The notes under the pieces were generated by a model that searched no databases, was not told where the DNA came from, and saw nothing but the letters and a program-made list of their open reading frames with translations. This document shows positions 1-4,668 of a DNA stretch of 7,417 nt, piece by piece (the stretch's first letter is position 1; each line of letters starts with the position of its first letter). Source of the stretch: Nitrososphaerota archaeon (GTDB lineage Archaea; Thermoproteota; Nitrososphaeria; Nitrososphaerales; Nitrososphaeraceae); assembly GCA_005877345.1 (NCBI GenBank), contig VBPR01000181.1, positions 1 through 7,417 on the forward strand. Direction: 5' to 3'. The translations under genes were made by a program, and so were the position numbers.

Positions 1-160
1 CCCCTAAACCTAGTTTTTTACATAGAGTATGTCTACTAACATGTCCTCTTTCTTGAATGAGTTGTAATGTCTTCAATACATGCACTATCTCAAATGAAAG
101 ACTTCGACTTGGTGCAATCCTACTTGCTACCTTTTGCAGAGTCTTGACATAGGTGTGCAT
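1..160 (-). CDS. Partial winged-helix DNA-binding regulator (DUF4443-like), cut at window edge
   Basis: The minus strand has an open frame of 53 codons from an ATG at 160-158 running off the window at base 1; the nearest upstream in-frame stop is TGA at 205-203. The peptide begins MHTYVKTLQKVASRIAP and continues with a helix around FEIVHVLKTLQLI (residues 23-35), then ERGHVSRHTLCKKLGLG (37-53). That is the layout of a winged helix-turn-helix: helix, short turn with Gly, recognition helix ending in LGLG. It resembles the N-terminus of archaeal DUF4443 proteins; this family call is from memory and only the first 53 residues are visible. A TATA-like element at 191-198 on this strand would give a very short leader. 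The gene diverges from the cobalt transporter genes, so control of cbtBA, possibly in response to metal or cobalamin, is a reasonable guess but is not shown. Confidence 0.62.
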   Translation of the reverse strand, partial: MHTYVKTLQKVASRIAPSRSLSFEIVHVLKTLQLIQERGHVSRHTLCKKLGLG

Positions 161-190
161 TACATTTGAGATATTACAGTTGGTAGTGTA

Positions 191-198
191 ATTTATAG
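191..198 (-). promoter_or_regulatory. TATA-like box of the minus-strand regulator
   Basis: Read on the minus strand this is CTATAAAT. Its centre is about 34 bases before the ATG at 160, so transcription would start some 7 bases upstream of the start codon. It is half of a divergent promoter pair with the cbtB box. Confidence 0.4.
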
Positions 199-223
199 AA
201 TTTCAGAGGTTAAAATCGGGCTC

Positions 224-238
224 GTTGGATAAACCAAC
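224..238. promoter_or_regulatory. Inverted repeat, candidate operator in the divergent promoter region
   Basis: GTTGG-ATAAA-CCAAC is a perfect 5-bp inverted repeat with a 5-base spacer. It ends 6 bases before the cbtB TATA box, where a bound regulator could affect TFB/TBP loading. It lies between the regulator and cbtB, so it could serve either gene. Binding is inferred from position and symmetry only. Confidence 0.35.
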
Positions 239-244
239 CAATTA

Positions 245-252
245 TTTATATA
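245..252 (+). promoter_or_regulatory. TATA box of cbtB
   Basis: TTTATATA is centred about 22-28 bases before the two candidate ATG codons (271 and 277), the spacing expected of a leaderless or nearly leaderless archaeal transcript. Confidence 0.6.
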
Positions 253-270
253 CATTAGGAATATTAATGA

Positions 271-492
271 ATGAGAATGTCATATACGAGACAGTTATTA
301 ATAGAACGACCAGATATTCCCAAGGTAGCGATAGGCATTCTGGCTGCAATGATGCTATTTGGATTATTTTCGGTAGGATTTGACCAAGGGCAACTTTTTA
401 GTTTGGTTGAAGGGAAAGAGGCCTTCGATAGCAATTGGTTACACGAATTCGTGCATGATATGAGACACGCCGCCGGATTTCCATGTCACTGA
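271..492 (+). CDS. cbtB: Cobalt transporter subunit CbtB
   Basis: A 73-residue membrane protein that fits the CbtB family of predicted cobalt transporters. One transmembrane helix spans about residues 17-37 (KVAIGILAAMMLFGLFSVGF). The C-terminus carries the family hallmark, a metal-binding-like cluster LHEFVHDMRHAAGFPCH with His58, His62, His66, Cys72 and His73. Length is typical. The start could be ATG 271 or ATG 277 (MSYTRQ); the TATA spacing allows both and no Shine-Dalgarno sequence is seen. It is followed 19 bases later by cbtA, so the two are almost certainly co-transcribed. In bacteria cbtAB is often found with cobalamin genes and under B12 riboswitches. I see no riboswitch here; supplying Co for cobalamin synthesis is inferred from the family. 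Confidence 0.9.
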   Translation: MRMSYTRQLLIERPDIPKVAIGILAAMMLFGLFSVGFDQGQLFSLVEGKEAFDSNWLHEFVHDMRHAAGFPCH

Positions 493-511
493 CAGCACTG
501 GATAATGAACT

Positions 512-1240
512 ATGAGATCATTACCTTTCCTCCTCGTTACTCTTGTTTCTGGTGGCGTCGCAGGGACAATTCTTGGGATAGTTAATCTCGGGGTAGTCGA
601 ACCATATATTGATAAAGCTATCCAATTAGAAACGCAAAATGAAATTAGAGCAGGCGAAAATGTGAATACGGATGAAATGGCTGGGTACAGGATTTGGCAA
701 AAGAGTGGCGAAATCGTTGGTGGAATTGTTTACGGGATTTCACTATCCTCATTATTTGGGATAGTGTTTGCTTATTCAAGAAATTCGTTACCAGGTAATA
801 ATGTTAAAGTGAAGGCAATACTCTTAGCATCAATAATGTGTTTTGTTCTCTTTATAGTCCCTTCATTAAAATATCCCTCAAATCCACCTGCCGTTGGAGA
901 CCCAGATACGATATATTATCGGCAAGGCTTGTTTGTGGCATTTCTTGTCATTTCAGGAGCTAGCGCACTGGGTGTAACTGCTTTCATTAAAAAAATAAAT
1001 CAAACAGTATCCAAGAAGGTTGCTATTGCCTGCACAATATATGGTGCTATCATGATTGTATCTTATTTAGCCATGCCTCCAAATCCGGACAAAATATCCA
1101 TATCAATGAATTTGGTTGAAGCGTTTCGACTTGGTAGTGCGACAACGATCGTTATGTTTTGGGAAAGCCTTGGGGCAACATATGGTACTCTATGGAATAG
1201 GTTTAACCCGCAGAATCTCAAAAAAGTTACTGCCTTCTAA
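512..1240 (+). CDS. cbtA: Cobalt transporter subunit CbtA
   Basis: A 242-residue integral membrane protein, the usual partner of CbtB. Hydrophobic segments lie at about residues 5-28, 66-88, 101-118, 138-160, 168-187 and 206-228. The stretch PSLKYPSNPPAVGDPDTI (117-134), after the third helix, matches the conserved CbtA loop as I remember it. Glu30-Pro31 after helix 1 and Glu204/Glu218 near the last helix are polar residues that could face a metal path; this is inference. ATG 512 is the first start in frame after the cbtB stop. A nearby ATG at 505 is in another frame. There is no good Shine-Dalgarno sequence. The gene ends at TAA 1238-1240 with a T-rich run just beyond. The protein is full length with no anomalies. 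Confidence 0.92.
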   Translation: MRSLPFLLVTLVSGGVAGTILGIVNLGVVEPYIDKAIQLETQNEIRAGENVNTDEMAGYRIWQKSGEIVGGIVYGISLSSLFGIVFAYSRNSLPGNNVKVKAILLASIMCFVLFIVPSLKYPSNPPAVGDPDTIYYRQGLFVAFLVISGASALGVTAFIKKINQTVSKKVAIACTIYGAIMIVSYLAMPPNPDKISISMNLVEAFRLGSATTIVMFWESLGATYGTLWNRFNPQNLKKVTAF

Positions 1241-1248
1241 AATTTGCC

Positions 1249-1277
1249 TTTTTCTCAACTGAAGCTATTTTAATAGC
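1249..1277 (+). terminator. T-rich 3' end of cbtBA plus small inverted repeat
   Basis: TTTTTCT at 1249-1255 starts 8 bases after the cbtA stop, as in archaeal U-tract termination. It is followed by GCTATT-TT-AATAGC (1264-1277), a perfect 6-bp inverted repeat. A second hairpin-like element with a T run, AGCAA-ATTA-TTGCT-TTT, lies at 1324-1340. The assignment rests on position and base composition. Confidence 0.4.
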
Positions 1278-1478
1278 GCCAAAGGTTCTTTTAGAAATAC
1301 CGAAAATGGCTTTAATATTTAATAGCAAATTATTGCTTTTGGATTGGAATAGCTGAACTTTAATTGAATTTATTTGGTTATTTGGTATGGCATTATATTC
1401 TGAAATAGTAAAGGTATGCTATGTTGTAGCTTCTGATACCGAAACTTGTTTTGGCATTTGCTATGGTAGAATATTTAT

Positions 1479-1640
1479 ATGCATTGTAATACTATCAGTT
1501 TCATACCCAGAAAAACTGTTTACGGCAAATGTCCAAAATGTAGGACTAAGAGTCAACTTGAGGTACTATCAAGTAATCCTGGGAATGAGAAATTTAGATG
1601 CAATATGTGTTATAACAAATTTACAATGGATGAACTTTAG
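1479..1640 (+). CDS. Small zinc-ribbon protein (53 aa)
   Basis: The frame starting at ATG 1479 encodes 53 residues and ends at TAG 1638-1640; the preceding in-frame stop is TAG 1467-1469. It contains a four-cysteine zinc ribbon: KCPKC (Cys18, Cys21), a 19-residue strand-rich spacer, then FRCNMCYNKFTMDEL (Cys41, Cys44). The CPxC-x19-CxxC pattern followed by an aromatic/basic tail is typical of zinc ribbons in archaeal TFS-, TFB- or C4-type proteins. The specific role is unknown; nucleic-acid or protein binding is the general expectation. A longer 96-codon frame (1387-1677) overlaps it, but that product looks random in composition, so this shorter frame is preferred. GGTAGA 8 bases before the ATG could be a weak ribosome binding site. 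The promoter is unclear: the ATATTTATA just before the ATG is too close to serve it. Confidence 0.7.
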   Translation: MHCNTISFIPRKTVYGKCPKCRTKSQLEVLSSNPGNEKFRCNMCYNKFTMDEL

Positions 1641-1662
1641 GAACCAGTATTCTGTCAATAGG

Positions 1663-1680
1663 GATTGTAGATTGTAGATT
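1663..1680. repeat. Short tandem repeat, GATTGTA x 2.5
   Basis: GATTGTA at 1663-1669 and 1670-1676 is followed by GATT. It lies between the zinc-ribbon gene and the TRAM gene and has no evident function. Confidence 0.5.
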
Positions 1681-1699
1681 TACTTTTATTATTTCTGAA

Positions 1700-1707
1700 T
1701 TTTATAG
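1700..1707 (+). promoter_or_regulatory. Probable TATA box of the TRAM gene
   Basis: TTTTATAG is about 53 bases before the TTG start. With a 27-base spacing, transcription would begin near 1730, leaving room for the AGGA ribosome binding site seen at 1744-1747. Confidence 0.35.
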
Positions 1708-1756
1708 ATTCAATTTATCCGAGCTTTTTACTCATAATGAAATAGGACATAAAAGA

Positions 1757-2110
1757 TTGAAATACGTGAAGGACCAAATTAATGTAAGTTTGGATTCTGA
1801 AGATGCCTCTTTACATGATAGAAATAAGAATGCCGTTGCTAAAAATATTCAGGAACATAATAGTGATTTGTCTATAAAAAGATCTATATACGATTCATCT
1901 TTTCAATATCCCGTAAGAATTGGTGATGAATATGACGTAAATATCCAGGATATGAGTAGAAACGGTGATTCCGGCATCGCACGTATAAGAGGACTGATTA
2001 CTTTTGTAAGAGGGACCAAACCCGATGATAAAGTAAGAATTAAAATTACAAAGGTTGGAAAAGGCTATGCTAGGGGCCAGATGATTGCATATTTAGATTC
2101 AAAAAAATAG
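1757..2110 (+). CDS. TRAM-domain RNA-binding protein
   Basis: A 117-residue protein. Residues 52-113 form a complete TRAM domain, a small OB-like beta barrel that binds RNA: PVRIGDEYDVNIQDMSRNGD, then a GIARIRGLITFVRG core, then KPDDKVRIKITKV and a GYARGQMI end. Stand-alone TRAM proteins are common in archaea; one from Methanococcus has been shown to act as a cold-shock-like RNA chaperone, so a similar role is plausible. The N-terminal ~50 residues are polar, charged and probably disordered; many archaeal TRAM proteins are shorter and lack this. The start is TTG 1757, supported by AGGA at 1744-1747 with 9 bases of spacing; no in-frame ATG lies before the domain. A TATA-like TTTTATAG near 1700-1707 would give a leader of about 25-30 bases. 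Confidence 0.85.
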   Translation: MKYVKDQINVSLDSEDASLHDRNKNAVAKNIQEHNSDLSIKRSIYDSSFQYPVRIGDEYDVNIQDMSRNGDSGIARIRGLITFVRGTKPDDKVRIKITKVGKGYARGQMIAYLDSKK

Positions 2111-2112
2111 AC

Positions 2113-2127
2113 GCTTCACGTTGAAGC
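2113..2127 (+). terminator. Hairpin just after the TRAM gene
   Basis: GCTTCA-CGT-TGAAGC is a perfect 6-bp stem with a 3-base loop, beginning 3 bases after the stop codon. No U-run follows directly, so it may be a 3'-end stabiliser or processing element rather than an intrinsic terminator. Confidence 0.4.
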
Positions 2128-2185
2128 TAACCATTTGGAAACTCGTTGTATGTGAATTAATTTGTACCATATTAACAGACCAAAT

Positions 2186-2208
2186 TTCGTTATCATAAAT
2201 TTAACGAA
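2186..2208. repeat. 7-bp inverted repeat with AT-rich, TATA-like loop
   Basis: TTCGTTA-TCATAAATT-TAACGAA: perfect 7-bp arms around a 9-base loop that itself contains a TATA-like CATAAATT. It lies mid-way between the TRAM gene and the next gene, about 97 bases before the latter's ATG. It could be an operator or an RNA hairpin. Confidence 0.45.
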
Positions 2209-2304
2209 CCTATGAGATTACTATTATTTAGTAAGATTATGGCTATTAATTATTTTATGGAATAATGAATTTTAGTCATTTGATCTCTAAATTAAAAGTA
2301 AATA

Positions 2305-2577
2305 ATGAACAAGAAACAATCAATGAAAGCATTCCTAGTGTTGGGAACAATCGTTGCTGTTGCAATGATTGGTATTACTAGCAGTAACGCACGCGTATAT
2401 GCCGGCGGATACGGAAATGATGATGACATAAGCTGGAAGAAATTCAAGAATTCTAATACCTATGAGGATGCGAATAAAAAAACACAAAAATGCTTTGAAA
2501 GGGCACACGATAGAGGAGATAATCTTGCCGGATATGAAGTAGAGAAATGTGAAGACAAACCTGGCTCCTATGATTGA
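2305..2577 (+). CDS. Small secreted protein of unknown function
   Basis: A 90-residue protein with a clear Sec-type signal peptide: Lys3/Lys4/Lys8, hydrophobic core AFLVLGTIVAVAMIGI (about 9-24) and a probable cleavage after VYA (residue 33). The mature part is about 57 residues, hydrophilic and rich in Asp, Lys and Asn, with two cysteines (Cys63 in TQKCFERAH and Cys82 in VEKCEDKP) that could form one disulphide outside the cell. I do not recognise a named family. ATG 2305 is used; ATG 2323 (MKAFLVLG) would also leave a working signal. Upstream sequence is AT-rich with a TTTTATGG near 2253-2260 that could be the TATA box. The gene stands alone and ends at TGA 2575-2577. Confidence 0.72.
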   Translation: MNKKQSMKAFLVLGTIVAVAMIGITSSNARVYAGGYGNDDDISWKKFKNSNTYEDANKKTQKCFERAHDRGDNLAGYEVEKCEDKPGSYD

Positions 2578-2611
2578 GAAGTATTATGGCCAGTAACTAA
2601 GTGCATTCACC

Positions 2612-2636
2612 ACAATTTTTTTTCTTTTTTTATTGT
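2612..2636 (+). terminator. T-tract terminator enclosed by an inverted repeat
   Basis: ACAAT (2612-2616) and ATTGT (2632-2636) flank a T7-8/C/T7 run. GTATTA (2581-2586) and TAATAC (2639-2644) form a second, outer inverted pair. A long U-run shortly after the secreted-protein gene is the usual archaeal termination signal. Confidence 0.6.
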
Positions 2637-2835
2637 AGTAATACTTTACATGTTTTATTATTGATAACTGCTACTTAACTACGTATTAGAGAAACAGTTC
2701 TAAGTTTAAGAGTGAATAAAAAATTTTAAATCGCCATAGTAATTATCATAATTTTGTAAATTCATCATTCCCTAACAGATAATCTATATCTATATGTTTA
2801 CATCCCTAGAAAGGAATTGGATGTTCTAATATCAA

Positions 2836-3117
2836 GTGAGAATAAATATGACATGTCAAAAATCCTTGTTAATGGTAATAGTGCTTTGGCGTGAATCTTG
2901 GTTAAAGCCTCTTTCAATCTACGATATTGAAACTGATACTTGCAAATTTTGTAAAAGAATATTACGTGATCAAGACTTTGTTACATCCTGTGAATTTTGC
3001 GATATTGGTATAATGCATGACAATTGTGCTAATGAACACGTCTTGAATAAACACAAAGTCGAGGTTAAGAAGAAAATAGAATTACATAGAGACAAACGAT
3101 TACATGATTTTCAATAA
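2836..3117 (+). CDS. Small Cys/His-rich double zinc-finger protein
   Basis: From GTG 2836 the frame gives 93 residues. Its core is a compact metal-binding module: Cys36-x2-Cys39, Cys52-x2-Cys55, His61-x2-Cys64, then His68 and His73 (CKFCKRIL ... CEFCDIGIMHDNC ... EHVLNKHK). Eight ligands in this order suggest two zinc sites in a treble-clef or RING/ZZ-like cross-brace fold; the exact family is not identified. The C-terminal tail (74-93) is a charged helix rich in Lys, Glu and His. The N-terminal ~27 residues look unlike the rest, so the start is uncertain: GTG 2836 or ATG 2848 in this frame, or an N-terminus coded in another frame from ATG 2853 and joined by a frameshift (see findings). TATA-like TCTATATC lies at 2783-2790. 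Likely role: binding of protein or nucleic acid; not shown. Confidence 0.62.
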   Translation: MRINMTCQKSLLMVIVLWRESWLKPLSIYDIETDTCKFCKRILRDQDFVTSCEFCDIGIMHDNCANEHVLNKHKVEVKKKIELHRDKRLHDFQ

Positions 3118-3148
3118 TTGGCTATGTATTTAAGGAAAATAAAATATT

Positions 3149-3175
3149 CATTCTAATTCTTTTTTTCATAGAATG
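3149..3175 (+). terminator. T-tract terminator inside a 7-bp inverted repeat
   Basis: CATTCTA (3149-3155) and TAGAATG (3169-3175) are perfect complements around ATTCTTTTTTTCA. It lies 32 bases after the zinc-finger stop. This repeats the arrangement at 2612-2636: a U-run placed in the loop rather than after the stem. Confidence 0.6.
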
Positions 3176-3312
3176 TCCTAAATAAGTTCTAGCGAGCTAA
3201 CCAAAATTATTGGCAAAAAAAACACGAAAAAAAATACTAATGACATGATCCAGATTAAAGTATCGAACACTCATCTTTCTTTGGAGTTTCTTTTGGCTCT
3301 ACTACTCATATA

Positions 3313-3320
3313 GCATTATA
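3313..3320 (+). promoter_or_regulatory. Possible TATA box of the PKD-like gene
   Basis: GCATTATA, with a further CATATAG just upstream, lies about 60 bases before ATG 3376. It is a candidate only; the leader would be about 30 bases. Confidence 0.25.
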
Positions 3321-3375
3321 CTAGTCCTAAAACAATCTATAGCTTTAGGGAAATATTTCACAGAAAAGATTATTT

Positions 3376-3828
3376 ATGAAATACGGCGTTTTTATGAGGA
3401 TGAACAAATTCGTACATGTTTTGCTGGTTTTTGCCAGTGTATTTATAACAATACAAATTTCAACATTGGATACACCAGAGGCTGGAAAATATCCCAGGAT
3501 TAGAGCTAATGCAGGTGATGATTTTAAGGTATTTGAAAATAAGGAAGTAAAACCAGATGGTTCTGAAAGTCGAGGCGGTTTCAAAAGTTTTGTTGACTTT
3601 GAATGGGAATTGGTCAGAATTAATGGTACTAAGGTACAAAATAATAATGAACCATTTGAAATTAATAATGACGATTAATCTAGGGCTTCATTCATAGCGC
3701 CCGAGGTCGTCTCAGGGGAAGCTACATATGAATTCAAGTTGACAGTACGTGATGAGATTGATAGAGAAGATGATGATAGTGTCATGGTGCATGTGATGAA
3801 CCAACAACTTCCAGTTGGACCTACCTAA
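3376..3828 (+). pseudogene. Secreted PKD-like domain protein interrupted by an in-frame stop
   Basis: The frame from ATG 3376 runs 100 codons to TAA 3676-3678 and then continues, without any change of frame, for 49 more sense codons to TAA 3826-3828. Read through, it is one protein of about 150 residues. Residues 10-29 are a hydrophobic signal sequence (KFVHVLLVFASVFITIQIS). Residues 45-141 match a PKD/Ig-like beta-sandwich: NAGDDFKVFENKEVKPDGSE, then DFEWELVRINGT, then after the stop ASFIAPEVVSG and the typical closing strand YEFKLTVRDE ... DSVMVHVMN. The stop sits in the middle of the domain, so the 100-residue product would lack half the sandwich. Likely an extracellular or cell-surface adhesion-type module. 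Start could also be ATG 3394 or 3400. One substitution (for example from CAA or GAA), a sequencing error, or readthrough would each explain the TAA. Confidence 0.75.
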
Positions 3829-3937
3829 TGAACCACCGCTTAGCATTGGGCTCGTCGTGTAGGCGAAATGATCGATGAGATCTTTAAGCCATACTAGTAT
3901 AATTAGAATTCAAGACAGAATACGGAATAAAACAACC

Positions 3938-4012
3938 ATGAAAATATACCATATTTCCTTATTTAATCTAATGTATTGTATTTTACTCCTAATGATATCA
4001 ATAACATCATAA
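3938..4012 (+). other. Short signal-peptide-like frame (24 codons), possible remnant
   Basis: ATG 3938 opens a 24-codon frame, MKIYHISLFNLMYCILLLMI plus four more residues, ending at TAA 4010-4012. It is almost entirely a basic N-terminus plus hydrophobic stretch, like a bare signal peptide. TATAATT near 3897-3903 is about 38 bases upstream, compatible with a promoter. It could be a microprotein or the 5' stump of a lost secreted-protein gene. No continuation was found in the other frames. Confidence 0.25.
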
Positions 4013-4034
4013 CATCATCAATGACAGAAAAAAG

Positions 4035-4057
4035 TGGGCCCATGATTTATAGGCCCA
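4035..4057 (+). promoter_or_regulatory. TATA box framed by an inverted repeat, promoter/operator of the metalloprotease-like gene
   Basis: TGGGCC (4035-4040) and GGCCCA (4052-4057) are perfect inverted arms. The TATA box ATTTATAG (4045-4052) fills the spacer. Its centre is about 31 bases before GTG 4080, giving a nearly leaderless transcript. A dimeric repressor on these GC-rich arms would cover the TATA box. Autonomous regulation is inferred from the geometry. Confidence 0.45.
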
Positions 4058-4079
4058 AATGAGAATAAAGTAAGTATAA

Positions 4080-4561
4080 GTGTCAAGCATTTCAACCGAA
4101 GAACAAATCAGTAATAATAACAAGTTATCATATTTGAAGGACTTTAATGAAGTGTTTGAGTTTGTAAAGTTTTCTGTCAATTCAATATATGAAATGAAGC
4201 GAGCTGGTTTGAGCCTGATGCTTCATGGAATGCCTACAAGAGTAGGGGCTTATCACGTATTGGGTTCAAATGTCATTGCCATGAATAGTTTCGTGTTAGA
4301 TTTGGTAAAGAAATATTCAACTTCCAATGATGAATACAACGCTTATTTATTTACGGTACTTTTACATGAGTATCTCCATAGTCTTGGAATTCTAGACGAA
4401 TTTGTAAAAAATTCTTTGGTGAAGAACGCACAGTAACGATTATGGCGGAAAATCCTTTGAAAATTTTTCCTAGATTAGGGTATGTAAGCTATGATAAATT
4501 TGAAAATAATTATGAAATAATTAAAAACTTTGATAACGCTAATCAGACTTACATTCAATAG
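4080..4561 (+). pseudogene. HExxH metalloprotease-like gene split by a -1 frameshift
   Basis: Frame 1 from GTG 4080 (preceded directly by an in-frame TAA) encodes 118 residues to TAA 4434-4436. It contains a zincin motif, HEYLHSLGILDE at residues 96-107: HExxH with Gly103 and Asp106, the HExxHxxGxxD order in which Asp can be a third zinc ligand, as in snapalysin. Upstream are KRAGLSLMLHGM (40-51) and AYHVLGSNVIAMNS (57-70), like a substrate-side strand. After the motif the frame degenerates, while the -1 frame from 4412 continues sensibly: FFGEERTVTIMAENP, then LKIFPRLGYVSYDKFENN and a polar tail to TAG 4559-4561. The joined protein is about 160 residues, which fits an archaeal HExxH family I recall without a name. 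The switch occurs at an A6 run; a seventh A would restore one frame. Real mutation, sequencing error and programmed frameshifting are all open. Confidence 0.72.
4406..4412 (+). other. A-AAA-AAT slippery heptamer at the frame break
   Basis: Read in frame 1 (GTA AAA AAT) the heptamer is A AAA AAT. A -1 slip places both tRNAs on AAA AAA and the next codon is TTC at 4412, the first codon of the FFGEE continuation. The same heptamer type is known from the Sulfolobus fucA1 -1 frameshift. No strong downstream stimulatory structure is visible. Confidence 0.5.
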
Positions 4562-4579
4562 AGTGATAATTGAACATGA

Positions 4580-4617
4580 TTATGGTCCTAACAAGGAGTC
4601 CATAAATTGGCCATAAT
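4580..4617 (+). other. Strong bulged hairpin downstream of the metalloprotease-like gene
   Basis: TTATGG-TCCT-(AACA)-AGGA-gt-CCATAA (4580-4605) forms ten base pairs with a two-base bulge, starting 18 bases after the stop. CCATAAT at 4611-4617 is a second partner for ATTATGG (4579-4585), so two mutually exclusive folds exist. It may be a 3'-UTR structure or termination/processing element; no U-run follows. Confidence 0.45.
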
Positions 4618-4668
4618 TAAGTCCTGAATGATTACATTAGTGATTGAAAATAAATAAAAAATATTGTA

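Noticed and set aside
1227..1418. Minus-strand stretch of about 63 codons without a stop, ending VEKKANFRRQ
   Set aside because: No start codon near its beginning, overlaps the cbtA 3' end, and AT-rich repeats on the plus strand can create it by chance. The C-terminal part looks mildly protein-like, so this is not certain.
1387..1677. 96-codon plus-strand frame beginning MALYSEIVKV
   Set aside because: It overlaps the zinc-ribbon frame in another phase, has no recognisable motif, and its composition looks like out-of-frame translation.
3215..3234. Two A8 tracts separated by CACG
   Set aside because: On the minus strand these would be T8 terminators, but no minus-strand gene is seen upstream of them; most likely plain AT-rich spacer.
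3345..3584. 79-codon minus-strand frame
   Set aside because: Antisense to the PKD-like gene, whose signal peptide and domain explain the stretch; no motif in the antisense product.
3827..3862. Frame continuing the PKD-like gene as NEPPLSIGLVV after a +1 shift
   Set aside because: Linker-like and suggestive, but only 11 residues before a stop; not enough to claim a second lesion.
4001..4016. ATAACATC tandem duplication
   Set aside because: Only two short copies in AT-rich DNA; no sign of a larger repeat array, CRISPR or origin-type iterons.
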